Below, in pieces: positions 26,746 through 37,505 of a stretch of DNA of 64,000 nucleotides; positions within the stretch are counted from its first letter, which is position 1; each line of letters starts with the position of its first letter. The position numbers and the translations under genes were made by a program. Origin of the DNA: Erythroxylum novogranatense (lineage: Eukaryota > Streptophyta > Magnoliopsida > Malpighiales > Erythroxylaceae); assembly GCA_029891385.1 (NCBI GenBank), contig CM057230.1, positions 54,787,414 to 54,851,413 on the forward strand, given 5' to 3'. The notes below the pieces were generated by a model. That model did not search any database and was not told where the DNA came from. It saw nothing but the letters and a program-made list of their open reading frames with translations.

Positions 26746-28352
26746 AAAGATGGGAAAAGTGAACGATAGAAATGAGACGAAAGGAATGTGAGATGATACA
26801 GAAGTCAAAAGACATAATTGGCCTTCGAGGTCTTCATGAAAGTTGTATATTTGTAAGTCCTCTTTCCAATAGTAAAAACGAAGTTAATCTGACATCTGTA
26901 GTGAGAGTTATAGTATTTGCGCCAAGACATATACAGTACGAGTAAAGATATGAACATATTGGATTCTTTTGGCCATAACTTCTTCTCTAGACCTCCAAAT
27001 GACTTGATTCTTGAACCATTGGATTCGTAAGACATTTTCCTACATCTAAACCAAGAATCATAGTCATATGAAACTAATGGAGAAAGATTTAGTGAAATGA
27101 GTGGGACGGGTACAGTGAGTGTGTTCTTCAATAATATGAACCGATGTTATCTCACTGAACATACTTCAGTATTTTGATGTTTTCTGGATCAGTAGAAGTC
27201 CAAATGAGACGATTTTTATTTTATGGTAAACTAGAAACATAGGGATACATATTATATGGAGAAATAAAATTTTGAATCGGACTCTAAGAGTTTCAAGTTT
27301 TGGATGGAAGTTGAGCATAGAGTACTATCTCGAAATAAAAGCAGTCCAAAGATATTGGGGTATAACTTCCACACTACTGAACCAAATTGAATGCTTTTGG
27401 TGTCATTGAAAACGTAAGACAATAGAGAAGATTCTTCTAGAAGAAAGTATTATGTTAGAATATACAAGGGTGTTTTTGGTAAGACACTTAAGTATAAAAG
27501 ACATAAGGCACAAATAAAAGGAAATGGGACAATTCTCACTCATTAAGGACATAAATGGAAGAAGAAGTGTTGTCTTGCTTATAAATAAAAGAGAAATGTG
27601 AATGAGAAGATTCTAGAGAAGCAAAATGAGTGGATTAGAAAAGAGATAAGAGAGAGAACATGAAAAAGAAATGAAAGGTAGAAGGAAGGGAAAACAAGCT
27701 AGGGTTTTAATTTCTTAGGCCTTTAAGAGAGATTTTGAAGTTGTTCAAGAAGAGAATAAGGTAGAGGAAGAAAAGAGCTTCCATTTGAGCTAAAGATCTC
27801 TTCATTTGGTGAAGAATCAAGGAAATCAAGAGAATCCTACCCAAGAATAGGGGAAAAGACAATTGTGACTTGGATTTTTGACAAGCAAACTAGGTCAAGT
27901 GTCCGCATACAGGCGTTCCAAAATTGGGAAGCAGATGCTAATATGGAGCGTACTGTGAGTAGACCTAGATGGTCTCACTTCATTGTTTGCTTTATTTGAA
28001 ATTTTGTATACATTGATCTCTGTATGATGAATGTGTATAGAGATGTGATTGATTTTGTTTGGATTCTGGACAGAAGGTCCGATGATTGTGTTGATTGATT
28101 TGAAATATTGAAGTGCTCATTATATATGAATAAATGAACTAAGTACTTTCTGAATGTGCATTGCAAGCAGGATGATAAGTGAATGCTCAACTATATGTTG
28201 AATGCCGAACAACGGTCCGATGATAAGTGAATATGTTCGAATAAGTTCATGCAATGTACGTGATGCATTCCATCTCATGAATGCATGAAATATAAAGGAG
28301 TTGTGATTTGGGTCGCCTATATGAAGCGCTTCCACGTAGAGCTATGCTCCGT

Positions 28353-28450
28353 GAACTCTGTTTCGACTAAGCCTACGGCCAGTACTCTGTTTCGACTAAG
28401 TCTACGAGCCAGTACTCTGTTTCGACTAAGCCTACGGGCCAGTACTCTGT
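28353..28450. repeat. Three tandem ~31-bp units in the solo LTR
   Basis: CTCTGTTTCGACTAAG-CCTACGG-CCAGTA occurs three times head to tail, with single-base changes and one-base length variation, followed by a fourth partial CTCTGTA. It lies just after an AGCTATGCTCCGTGAA motif, at a place that corresponds in reverse to the host LTR near 23640-23720. Confidence 0.85.
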
Positions 28451-29543
28451 ATATGTGAGAGGCACTCAATCACAACAATAAGAACGAATGTGAGTCTCAT
28501 GTGCATTGCATATACATAAAATAAATGATTAAATGTATTAAATATGAGGTGTGAGTGTAAAATAATGCAAAATGTGAGATGTATATGATATGTGAATTAT
28601 GATTTATGTTATTAGGTGAGCCATCAATGATGGTCTCTCATTGAGTTCACAAAATTCATCCAAAATTTGTAACTATTTTCAGGGTAAGAAAAATACCCCG
28701 TTAGGCCAACGAGAGTATACTTACAACATTCAATTGAAGGATAGAGGTCGGGATCATTTCGCGTCTACATTTGTGTCTTTCCCATTTTGTATTGAATTGT
28801 ATATTCCGCATCTTTTGTATAAAATTATATTTTGAAATGACTTAAGTGTTTGTATTTGTGAAAGGGCCAAATGGCCATATGGGAATTCTGTAAATGGCAT
28901 TGTATGATATATATATATATATACCGAATTTTTATTCATTGAGTGCTTTAGCACACCACCCTCGCGGGGCACGGACTCGGATATCACCATCGATATCGGC
29001 ATCGGGTCTTGCGGGAGTGGGGTGCTACATACTAATTGATCCATTTTTCATTTAATTACTAGTCCATTTGTCATCAGTTTAACTATGTTAAATGTCACTC
29101 AATTATAGGCTAAATCATCCAAAATTTTCATGTATCAATTTATCCTACCAATTGGCATTTGTCCAAGTCCAAATGTATATTTTAATCCATCAACTTCCTA
29201 ATCCATAACATTTAATTCCCAATTTACTAATTGAAATCTGAACATACCAAAATTCAAGACATACCAAATCACAATTTACATCATGTTCACTTAACATTTT
29301 TTATACCCCGAAATAAGTCAATTGAGTGCATATGCTAACTTATAATGTGCACAAATATCAATTCGTGTATGAATGTTAATGTTATGCGTGTATATGCAAT
29401 ATTTAATGTAAGGTTAAACCTTAAACATATTCCGAAAAAATGAGATATTACAATTCTCCCCGTTAAGAAATTTCGTCCTCAAAATTCTTACATGAATGGT
29501 TAAATAGGTAGGGGTAATGATTTCTCATGTGTTCCTCTGTTTC

Positions 29544-29747
29544 TCATGTGGCTTCCCCACTCAAACGATTCTTCCAAAGGACTTTCACCAATGGAATCAC
29601 TCGATTCCTCAATTGTTTATTCTGATTGCCAATTATCTTAACTGGTTCTTCAATATAACTTAGATTGCTAGAAACTTCAATCTCCCGAGTCGGTATCAAA
29701 TGAGTTGGATCCGATTGATATCTCCTAAGCATGCTCACATAAAACAC
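29544..29747 (-). pseudogene. Chromodomain end of the chromovirus polyprotein
   Basis: The 67-residue frame starts FYVSMLRRYQSDPTHLI, the conserved end of the integrase, and goes on to SYIEEPVKIIGNQNKQLRNR and IPLVKVLWKNRLSGEATWE-like sequence. This is the chromodomain-type tail that directs insertion to heterochromatin in chromoviruses. It is the strongest clade marker in this element. The domain itself is fairly well kept but is detached from the rest of pol by stops. Confidence 0.82.
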
Positions 29748-29989
29748 ATTATGTATCTAAGTCATTTCAGAATGTAAGGCTAACTTATAAGCTAATAGCC
29801 TAATTATTTTAATTATCTCATATAGGCTAATGTACCTCAGACTTAACTTACCCTTGTTACCGAACCTCAGCACACCTCACCAAGGTGATACTCTTAGAAA
29901 TACTCAATCTCCTACCTGATACTCTATATCTCTTCTGTGCTGATCCACATAACTTTTCTATCTATCTTGTACTGCTTTAATTCTACTGC

Positions 29990-30700
29990 GGTTCAATTTC
30001 ACCTTGTCAACAGTATCCTGAATCAACTATGGACCTTTGACAATTTTTAGACCTTCTTCATCCCAATATAAAGGCGAATGATACTTTCTGCCATACAACG
30101 CCTTATATGGAGCCATACTGATATTACTGTGATACTGATTATTATAGGCAAATTTAATCAAAGTCACATACTGATCTCATATTCTTTGAAACTCCAGAAC
30201 ACAAGCTATAAACATATCCTCAACAATCTTAATCGTCCTCTTACTCTAACCATTTGTCTGAGGATTAAATGCAGTACTGAAATTTAGTTTTATACCTGAA
30301 GTTTTCTGTAAGCTACCCCAAAATTTCGAGGTAAATATAAAATCCCTGTTCGATACAATAGATACTAGAACCCTATATAATCTCACTACTCCATTCACAT
30401 ATCTCTGACCTAACTAATCTTGTAAGTTATTCTCTCTCACTAGTAAGAAGTGAGCCGATTTGGTCAATTTATCAATAATGACCCAAATGGCATCATGTTG
30501 CCTAGAAGTTATCGAGAAACCCATAATAAAATCTATCATGATTATATCCCATTTTTACTCTAGAATAGGCTAGGACTATAACTTACCAATAGGAGCCTAA
30601 TGCTCAGCTTTTATCTATTGGCAAGTCAAACACTTAGCCACATTTTCACCCACTTGCTTTTGCATCCTTGGCTACCAAAAATTTTGTTTCAACGTCTTAT
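29990..30700 (-). pseudogene. Chromovirus integrase remnant
   Basis: The minus strand reads QHDAIWVIIDKLTKSAHFL near 30505-30440, covering the first part of the integrase core with its catalytic Asp. MAPYKALYGRKYHSPLYW follows near 30117-30064, downstream of the third acidic residue. Frames shift and stop repeatedly in between, so no continuous integrase can be made. Confidence 0.75.
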
Positions 30701-30958
30701 ACATCTTAGTAGTACCAGGATACGTACATAAGCTACTACGTGTGTTTCCTCCATAATCTCTTTCCTCAAATCTTCAACATCGGGTACACACAACCTTTGT
30801 TCCACCTACAATATCTCATCTAGTTATTCAAATTCAAAATCTGGATTCACTTTCAACTTCTCAATTAACTTCACCAATTCTAAATCTCTGTTCTGAGTCT
30901 TTTTTATTCTTACATGCAATATTGGTCTCAACTTCAATGTAGCTATCAATGCTTCATT

Positions 30959-31348
30959 CTACCCCAAATTCAATTTAACATCTAGTGCTCTCGATTGAAC
31001 TATGCTCGGTAACCTCGATAACTGTACTTGAGCCACACTACTATTGGGCTTCCTACTTAATGCATCAGCTACCGCATTAGCTTGGCCAAGATGATACTCA
31101 ATTGTACAATCATAATCTTTTAACAATTCTATCCATCTCCTCTGTCTCATATTCAGCTCTTTGTGATTCAACAAATATTTTAAACTTTTATGATCAATAA
31201 ATACCTGAAAAGTTTCACCATATAGGTAGTGTCTCCAAATCTTTAAAGCAAATACTACAATAAGAATTTCTAAATCATATACCGGGTAATTAAACTCGTG
31301 AGACCTCAACTGTCTCGATGTATATGCTATTACCCTGCCATACTGCAT
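30959..31348 (-). pseudogene. Chromovirus RNase H, open piece
   Basis: A 129-residue open frame covers most of the RNase H domain. It starts with [20 protein letters not shown], continues through [20 protein letters not shown] and ends with [19 protein letters not shown]. The Asp of VFIDHKSL and the Asp of VADALSR are present. A stop separates it from the RT piece upstream. Confidence 0.85.
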
Positions 31349-31662
31349 CAGTACACATCCTAAACTCTAGTGTGAAGCATCACTATACATAACATATCCT
31401 GCAAACCCAGATGGAATAGCTAATATCGATGCTATAGTTAACTGATGTTTTAGCTCCTCAAAACTCCTCTGACAATCACCATTCCATCTAAAAGGAACAT
31501 TCTTCCTCAGAAGTTTTGTCAAAGTGGCTGAGATCAGTAAAAACCCTCAACAAACCTTTTGTAATAACCAGTTAATCCAAGAAGACCCCAAATCTCAATC
31601 ACATTCTTTGAAGCTTCCCACTTCAACGCTACTTCTATTTTCTTCGAGCTTGCCTATATGCC

Positions 31663-32106
31663 TTATCCAAACATAATATGACCTAAGAATATTACTTGAT
31701 CAAGCCAAAATCCACACTTACTGAACTTAATATACAACTGCTTCTTCCTCATTATCTGTAGAACCAATCTCAGATGTTTAGAATGATCTTCTCTACACTT
31801 CGAATACACTAAAATGTCATCAATAAACACAATCACAAAATGATCTAAATAAGGTTGAAATACCTTATTCATCAAGGCCATAAAAGCTGTTGGGGCATTA
31901 GTCAACCCAAATGGCATCACCAAAAACTTGAAGTGCCCATATCTTGTTCTAAATGCACCTTTTGGTATATTAGTCTTAGTTATTTTCAACTGATAATGTC
32001 CCGATCTCAAATCTAACTTTGTGAACACCTGAGCTCCTTGTAACTGATCAAACAAATCATCAATCCTCAACAATGGGTATTTATTCTTAACTATCACCTG
32101 ATTCAA
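31663..32106 (-). pseudogene. Chromovirus reverse transcriptase, open piece
   Basis: 147 residues of the Ty3 reverse transcriptase are intact. They run from [17 protein letters not shown] and [12 protein letters not shown] (first catalytic Asp) through [20 protein letters not shown] to [11 protein letters not shown] (FIDD active site) and FLGHIMFG. All three catalytic Asp residues are therefore kept. The N-terminal part (32107-32330) is broken by stops. Confidence 0.88.
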
Positions 32107-32400
32107 CTGTCGATAATCAATACACTATCTCAGAGTTCCATTCTTCTTCTTTACAAACAATATCGGAGCTCTCCATGGTGACACACTAGGCCTAATGAAA
32201 CCCTTATCTAACAATTTTTGTAACTAGGTCTTCAATCCCTTTAATTCTACAAGTGTCATCCTATATGGAGGAACTGATATAAAAGCAGTATCTGAAATGA
32301 GGTTTATGGTAAACTTTGTCTCCCTTTCTGGGAGTATACCCGGTAGTTCTATAGGAAACACATCTAGGAAATTCCTAACAATTGGAACATCCTTAATGGT

Positions 32401-32878
32401 TTATTCATTCTGAGTATCAACTATGTGGGTTAGGTAAGCCTCATATCCGCCTCGAATCAGTTTCAAAACACTCATGAATGAAATTAGTAGAGTTGGCACT
32501 GTCTGACTAACTCTTCGAAACACCACTCTCGGCTGATTAGGGGATTCAAGAATAACTTCCTTAGTATAATAGTTCATCACAAACCGACGAGCAGTGAGCC
32601 AATCCATGCCTAGAATAATATCTATTTCCTTTAACTGCAATACAATTAAATCAGCTTCTAACTCTGCCTGATCAATCCAAAGTATGCACCTCTTTACATA
32701 CGTCTCCAATCATTGTTTTGTTACCCACTGGGGTACTCGACTCTAATCCACATTTCAATATTTTTCTCTTAAAATGCAATCTAAATGCCAGATGCGGTGT
32801 GATGAATAAATGTGTAGATCCTAGATTTACCAATGCAAATGCTTCAAAATGAAAAGCATTCAACATACCTGCTACCAC
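32401..32878 (-). pseudogene. Chromovirus protease, catalytic Asp lost
   Basis: Two overlapping frames (32878-32672 and 32709-32401) cover the retropepsin domain. The active-site region reads ALVNLGSTHLFI where the family has D-[ST]-G, so the catalytic Asp is Asn and the following Ser is Leu. Downstream, DIILGMDWLTARRFVMNYYT matches the second half of the domain. A frame change near 32690 splits the domain. Confidence 0.8.
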
Positions 32879-33285
32879 ATTTGGGGATTTCTACACCTCC
32901 TATTTGGTGATGGCATAGACTCTGGCCTGAGACTGCGACTGGTTACTCCACACTTCAGTCTTAACACTAGGCCTTGCTAATTGAGTTCTGCCTCTACCTC
33001 TGCCTCTCTATACAGATCCGATAGCCCTACTCTGTTGAATCGTTGCCTCAGTCATTGTTCCTCCTCTAACTCTAGACTGTGGTCCTAAAATCTCAAGATA
33101 ATCTCTGATCTGATGCTCTACAAAGCTACAATGGAAGATAACCTCCAACACTCACCACTATGTTTCTTACCACAATGTTCATAATTTGGCATCTTTTGTG
33201 ACTACCAAAAGGGCACTTGTCCTCTACCTCTACCAGTCTGAACAAATCCACCTCTTGGTCGAAACCTAGATTGTCTCAATCTAGC

Positions 33286-33696
33286 CTAGAATCGAGATGA
33301 TCTATTTTGACATTTACTGAAGCTTCTATCAAAATCAGCCTGGGATTTAACTTGCCTTTTCCCTCTAAACTCCTGTCTATACGCTCCCTGACCATCTTTA
33401 AACAGTTGCTCAATTATGATCAAGGTCGTTCGTAGTTTCATAAAATTACCCAAATTAGAAATAGCTAGTCTCGTTCTGATCTCCATGTTTAACCTGTCCT
33501 CAAACTGTCTACATTTTTCTTCTTTATTTGGGATCAATGCAGTTGTATACCCTATTATATAATTGAATCTTATCTTATACTCTGCCATTATGAGCTTACC
33601 TTGCTTCAGATCCCAAAAAAAATTCATCTTTCTATCTAGATAAATCTTTGGCATATAATTCTCTTGAAACACCCTCAAAAAATCTTCCCAAGTCAA
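33286..33696 (-). pseudogene. Chromovirus gag, open piece
   Basis: The 136-residue frame matches the plant retrotransposon gag domain: TWEDFLRVFQENYMPKIYLD, then FWDLKQGKLIMAEYKIRFN and CRQFEDRLNMEIRTRL. The region continues to a knuckle near 33200-33150 that reads NYEHCGKKHSGEC. The first Cys of the expected CCHC is missing, so RNA packaging would be impaired even if the frames were intact. Confidence 0.82.
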
Positions 33697-34120
33697 ATTA
33701 CAAGGTATGGTTGTACTGCCTGGAACAGTCTTCTAGCACTAGTACGTTGGACCTTACAATAGTGAGACCATATAAACAAATCTTTCATCTGCCTCATAGT
33801 CCATCTGATCAAACACTCTTTTAGTTCTCTCTAACCACCCTTCTACCTTAGCAGGATATGTACTTCCGTAGAAGTCCACAACCTCTTGCTTCCGAAGCTT
33901 ATCATATCTCATTTCCCTGAGAGGAGGATTCTCGGAGGTATTTATGCAAACTTAGGTATAGGAAACTCTTTATTGGCTCCTACAGATTCCATGTCAGCTG
34001 ACTCTCCAACTTGATCTCCTATGGCAGGTAACCTATAACAAAAATAGTTATGGTCACTAACTGAGTCTCTCACTATTTATCATGTCTCAATACTCTTATA
34101 TGTCCCTATGAATGCCAAAC

Positions 34121-34136
34121 CTGGCTCTGATACCAA
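34121..34136 (-). other. Primer-binding site (initiator Met tRNA)
   Basis: On the minus strand TGGTATCAGAGCCAGG lies three bases inside the right LTR and matches the 3' end of plant initiator-Met tRNA. Confidence 0.88.
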
Positions 34137-34139
34137 AAT

Positions 34140-37100
34140 TGTAACATCCCACTACCATAGAATATATACTCAAACATGAAGAGGACATTCAAGTATATAT
34201 GCTATGACAATGGTATGTTAGAACAAGCATAATCTCTTAAATGGCATCATAAAGAATATACAATACTTAAAAACCTCAACACTTCATTTCTTTCATTGAC
34301 AAAAGTTAACACTGTATTCATTGAAACAAATATTTACAATCCTTATACAAAAGTTCTATATGACAAAGAAACTACAAAATACAAACTATAACTCCTTCGA
34401 TGTCAGCTAACAGACCTTTGAGCTATATCTTAATCCAAATTGTTCCTCTAGACAAATCTTAGGAACTAGGTCTCCTGTCTCGTACTTGAAAAGCTACGTT
34501 GCAATTTTTGATGAGTCTTGCGAACTCAATGAGTGAACCATAATTAATGATCTCACCCATGTGAAATAAACAATATCACACATTTCACATACATTCTTTC
34601 AGAGCATGAATATTCCAAACAATCACATTATCATGGCACATCACTTTATCATCACAATTACATAAAAGATTTCATAATCATATATATACAAATGCAGACG
34701 CATATGAGACTCCAGATTCATTATTATTTGTTGTGATCGAGTGCGTTTTAGATACAAATACAAATACTAGCCCATTGGGCTCGATCGGATACAAAAATCA
34801 CGGAGCAAAGCTCTACGTGCAGAATTCTGAGCTTAAAGCTCTTTTAGATTGGCTACTCTGATCATAATGCCTTTATCTGAACATGCATTTTATGAAATGC
34901 ATCAAGTAATAGAATATGCCATGTATAGCATTCACTTATAATACACAGATAGAATCTCATATTCATCGAACCTCAGTCGGACATTCAACTTTCATTGAGT
35001 ATTTAGATATCAATCAGAATTCAAATACAAACAGATATCATTCAAATTTCATATGCAAACAGAACGCTTCTAATACCTTCCTGAATATAAAACTCTCGGA
35101 CCATTAAAGTCTAGAATTTTCAAACAAATCACGAACAGTTCAACAATTAAAAGTTAAATAGAATAAATCAATCATCAGAAGATCATCTAGGTTGACTCAC
35201 AATACGCTACAATTTATGTTATTGCTTGGATGGTCCAGTAATATCTGACTGATCTAACTTGAGCGTTTAAAATCAAACAATTCACACATAATTCACATTA
35301 CAAAGTCAATTAATCAAATACTTATTCATTTGTGCACATATATACATCTATCATGTTCAATATATGCTTAGTGACTATTCCAGGTATACTTCCTTAATTC
35401 ACGTCTTATGATCATTCATACTTCAAAACTCATATATGTCTAATTTGAACTTAGGTTAACACCTTGATAAATTATAATATCATTAATCAATCATTCACCA
35501 ATGTTATTCTAGCATTATATGATTATACAATATCCAAACTCTCGTTCATTCATATAACATCTCCAAAATTTCAGACCTGCACATTTGGTAAACAATAATC
35601 CATTCTTAATCAATTCATATGACAGTAAAATTTGGTGTAAAGGAAGAGCAATGTGTGAGAAATTTATGGTCTAAATTTCAAGTCAATCGGAGGTTCAGAG
35701 AAGAAGTTATGATCAAAAGAGTGAAGGGTATTCAAAGCTGTCAAACAGTAGGATACTTCCACTTTGTGATCGTGCTTGTGCATGATCATGCACTTCAAAT
35801 TGATCCAACATGATCGTGCACTACCTCTTATTCAAGCTTCATTCTAGCTCTTCTCAAAATAAACTTTTGAGACAATTTTGCATGGCTATTTTGACAAGAA
35901 AAAAGAAGGATTTAGGCAAAACATTCTTCTAAACAATTGTTCTTTTATACCTTAAGTTTCTAATTACACTAATTACATATAGTTTGGTTCAATGTTCTGA
36001 AACTTATACCCAAAATACTACAAACTATTCTCAAACAGTGACAAAATCCAGAAACTCAACTTCATAAGCCTAAAATCATCCCATTTACATGTCTATAAAT
36101 CAAGTTATGGCCAAAATATTGATGCATATTTGGTGAAAACACTACAACTAACATATTCTAGCAATTCTTATTCACCAAGATCACATGCATTTCAGTCCAA
36201 TTCAAACATTGTTCTTGTATCATTTGACATGCCATACAATTCATATTATTGCTTACCTATTAGGCTTCCAATTCAGCTCAAAACTTCATATTATACTAGT
36301 CCTCCTAAGCAAGCAAAAATCAATGCAAACTTATAATCACATTCAGCTAGTTTTCTAGCAATTTGGTGAAGGATATACGTATGGGTTTCATGCAACAATT
36401 TGGCTAGGGTTCAAGTAAAAGTACAGAGAAAGAGCTAGAGCAATTTTACTGAAGAAACAAAGGAAAGAAACAACAAAACTTAGCTACAGAAACTGGCTAC
36501 ATCATATGTTGGGTGTCAACGTCTAAACTGACCATATGTCTTAAGGCATATAATACATTTGCCCATTTTTTATGCTGCCATTAGTCACCAATTAATCAGT
36601 CCATATGTCTTATTATAATTAATCCATATGTCACACAATAATTGGTCCATTTGTCACATACTAATTGATCTAATTGTCATTTAATTACTAGTCCACTTGT
36701 CACCAATTTAACTATGTCAAATGTTAATCAATTATAAGCTAAATCATCCAAAATTTTCATAAATCAATTTATCCTACCACTTGGCATTTGTCCTAGTCCA
36801 AATGTACATTTTAATCCATCAATTTCCCAATCCATAACATTTAATTCCTAATTTACAAAATTTTCATGTATCAATTTATCCTACCACTTGGCATGTATCC
36901 TAGTTCAAATGTACATTTTAATTCATCAATTTCTCAATCCATATCATTTAATTCCTAATTTACTAATTGAAATCTGAATATACCAAAATTTAAGACATAC
37001 CAAATCACAATTCACATCATGATCACTTAACATTTTTTTATACCCCGGAATAAGTCAACTGAGTGCATATGCTAACTTGTAATGTGCACAAATATCAATT

Positions 37101-37190
37101 CATGTATGAATGCTAATGTTATGCATGTGTATGCAATATTTAAACTAGGGTTAAACCCTAAGCATATTCCGAAAAAAATGAGATATTACA
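34140..37190 (-). repeat. 5' LTR of the chromovirus
   Basis: The 3.05-kb uninterrupted LTR starts TGTTACA-complement at 34140 and ends at 37190. It contains a tandem duplication of about 105 bp (36742-36850 and 36855-36960, both with TATCCTACCACTTGGCAT) that is single-copy in the other LTR. The palindrome GTGCATGATCATGCAC is at 35778-35793. Confidence 0.92.
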
Positions 37191-37505
37191 ATCTTTCTTT
37201 GTTACTTGTGTATGGAATGAAAGAAATAGTAGAGTCCAAATAAGCATAAACCATAAAGTAGAAAGTTCATAAGTTCAAATGGGACAAAATCATATTAGAT
37301 CTCAGCATTTATATCCACAAGCAAAAATAGAATATAGAATCGAAACCATTTAGGGAAACATCTAGCTAGATAAGAGTTAAAATAAGCTACAACATGTAAC
37401 ATCTTCCTTTTGGATGTTCTCTTCATTAAGTTTCCATTGTAATTGCTTTTAAAATTGTGCTACACTTATGAATATCCATTTTGATCAATGAAATCATTTT
37501 TCTTA

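Larger units (their letters stand above)
25705..29029 (+). mobile_element. Solo LTR nested in the chromovirus LTR
   Basis: The host LTR reads TACATACTA then resumes TACTAATTGATC; the matching place in the intact copy is TACATACTAATTGATC near 36656. The inserted piece begins TGTAACATCTCG, ends GTGCTACA and is flanked by TACTA duplications (25700-25704, 29030-29034). It has TG/CA ends but no gag-pol, PBS or PPT, so it is a solo LTR left by recombination between two LTRs. Parts of it match the host LTR in reverse complement (for example GGAGCGTACTGTGAGT near 27944 against ACTCACAGTACGCTCC near 24088), so it is a related family lying in the opposite orientation. Minus-strand frames here (26350-27131) are products of low-complexity sequence, not genes. 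Confidence 0.88.
23029..29452 (-). repeat. 3' LTR of the chromovirus, interrupted
   Basis: Without the 3325-bp insert and one 5-bp duplication the LTR is about 3.1 kb, matching the right-hand copy. It carries the 16-bp palindrome GTGCACGATCGTGCAC at 24671-24686. Confidence 0.9.
23029..37190 (-). mobile_element. Ty3/gypsy chromovirus (Tekay/Del-like), full LTR structure
   Basis: Two LTRs flank a 4.7-kb internal region: 23029-29452 (inflated by a nested insertion) and 34140-37190. Each starts TGTAACATC and ends ATTACA on the plus strand. Target duplications ATCTT lie at 23024-23028 and 37191-37195. On the minus strand the right LTR is followed by TGGTATCAGAGCCAGG (34136-34121), the initiator-Met-tRNA primer site. 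A polypurine tract AACGGGGAGAAT precedes the left LTR. Gag, protease, RT, RNase H, integrase and a C-terminal chromodomain follow in that order, defining a chromovirus; the chromodomain wording best fits Tekay/Del. LTRs differ at roughly 15% of the first 110 bases, so the insertion is old, and pol has many stops. Confidence 0.93.
18380..37505 (+). mobile_element. L1-like LINE, split by a 14.2-kb retrotransposon
   Basis: From about 18380 to 23028 the plus strand carries, in broken frames, an L1-type LINE: an ORF1 with DUF4283-like sequence, an apurinic endonuclease, a reverse transcriptase and a C-terminal zinc-binding region. The reading resumes directly after the Ty3 insertion, at 37196, with VTCVWNERNSRV, the typical C-terminal motif of plant L1 ORF2, and runs to about 37505. 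Both sides of the Ty3 element show the duplicated ATCTT, so the two LINE parts were once continuous, giving about 5 kb of LINE. The LINE's own target duplication and poly(A) tail were not identified. Stops and frameshifts show it is inactive. Confidence 0.8.

Noticed and set aside
26350..26815. Two overlapping minus-strand frames of 152 and 91 residues rich in Phe, Leu and Ser
   Set aside because: They are the pyrimidine strand of a minisatellite in a solo LTR; the apparent membrane segments come from repeats.
28353..28450. CRISPR-like array of ~31-bp repeats
   Set aside because: Units are contiguous without spacers and sit in a plant LTR; it is a simple tandem repeat.
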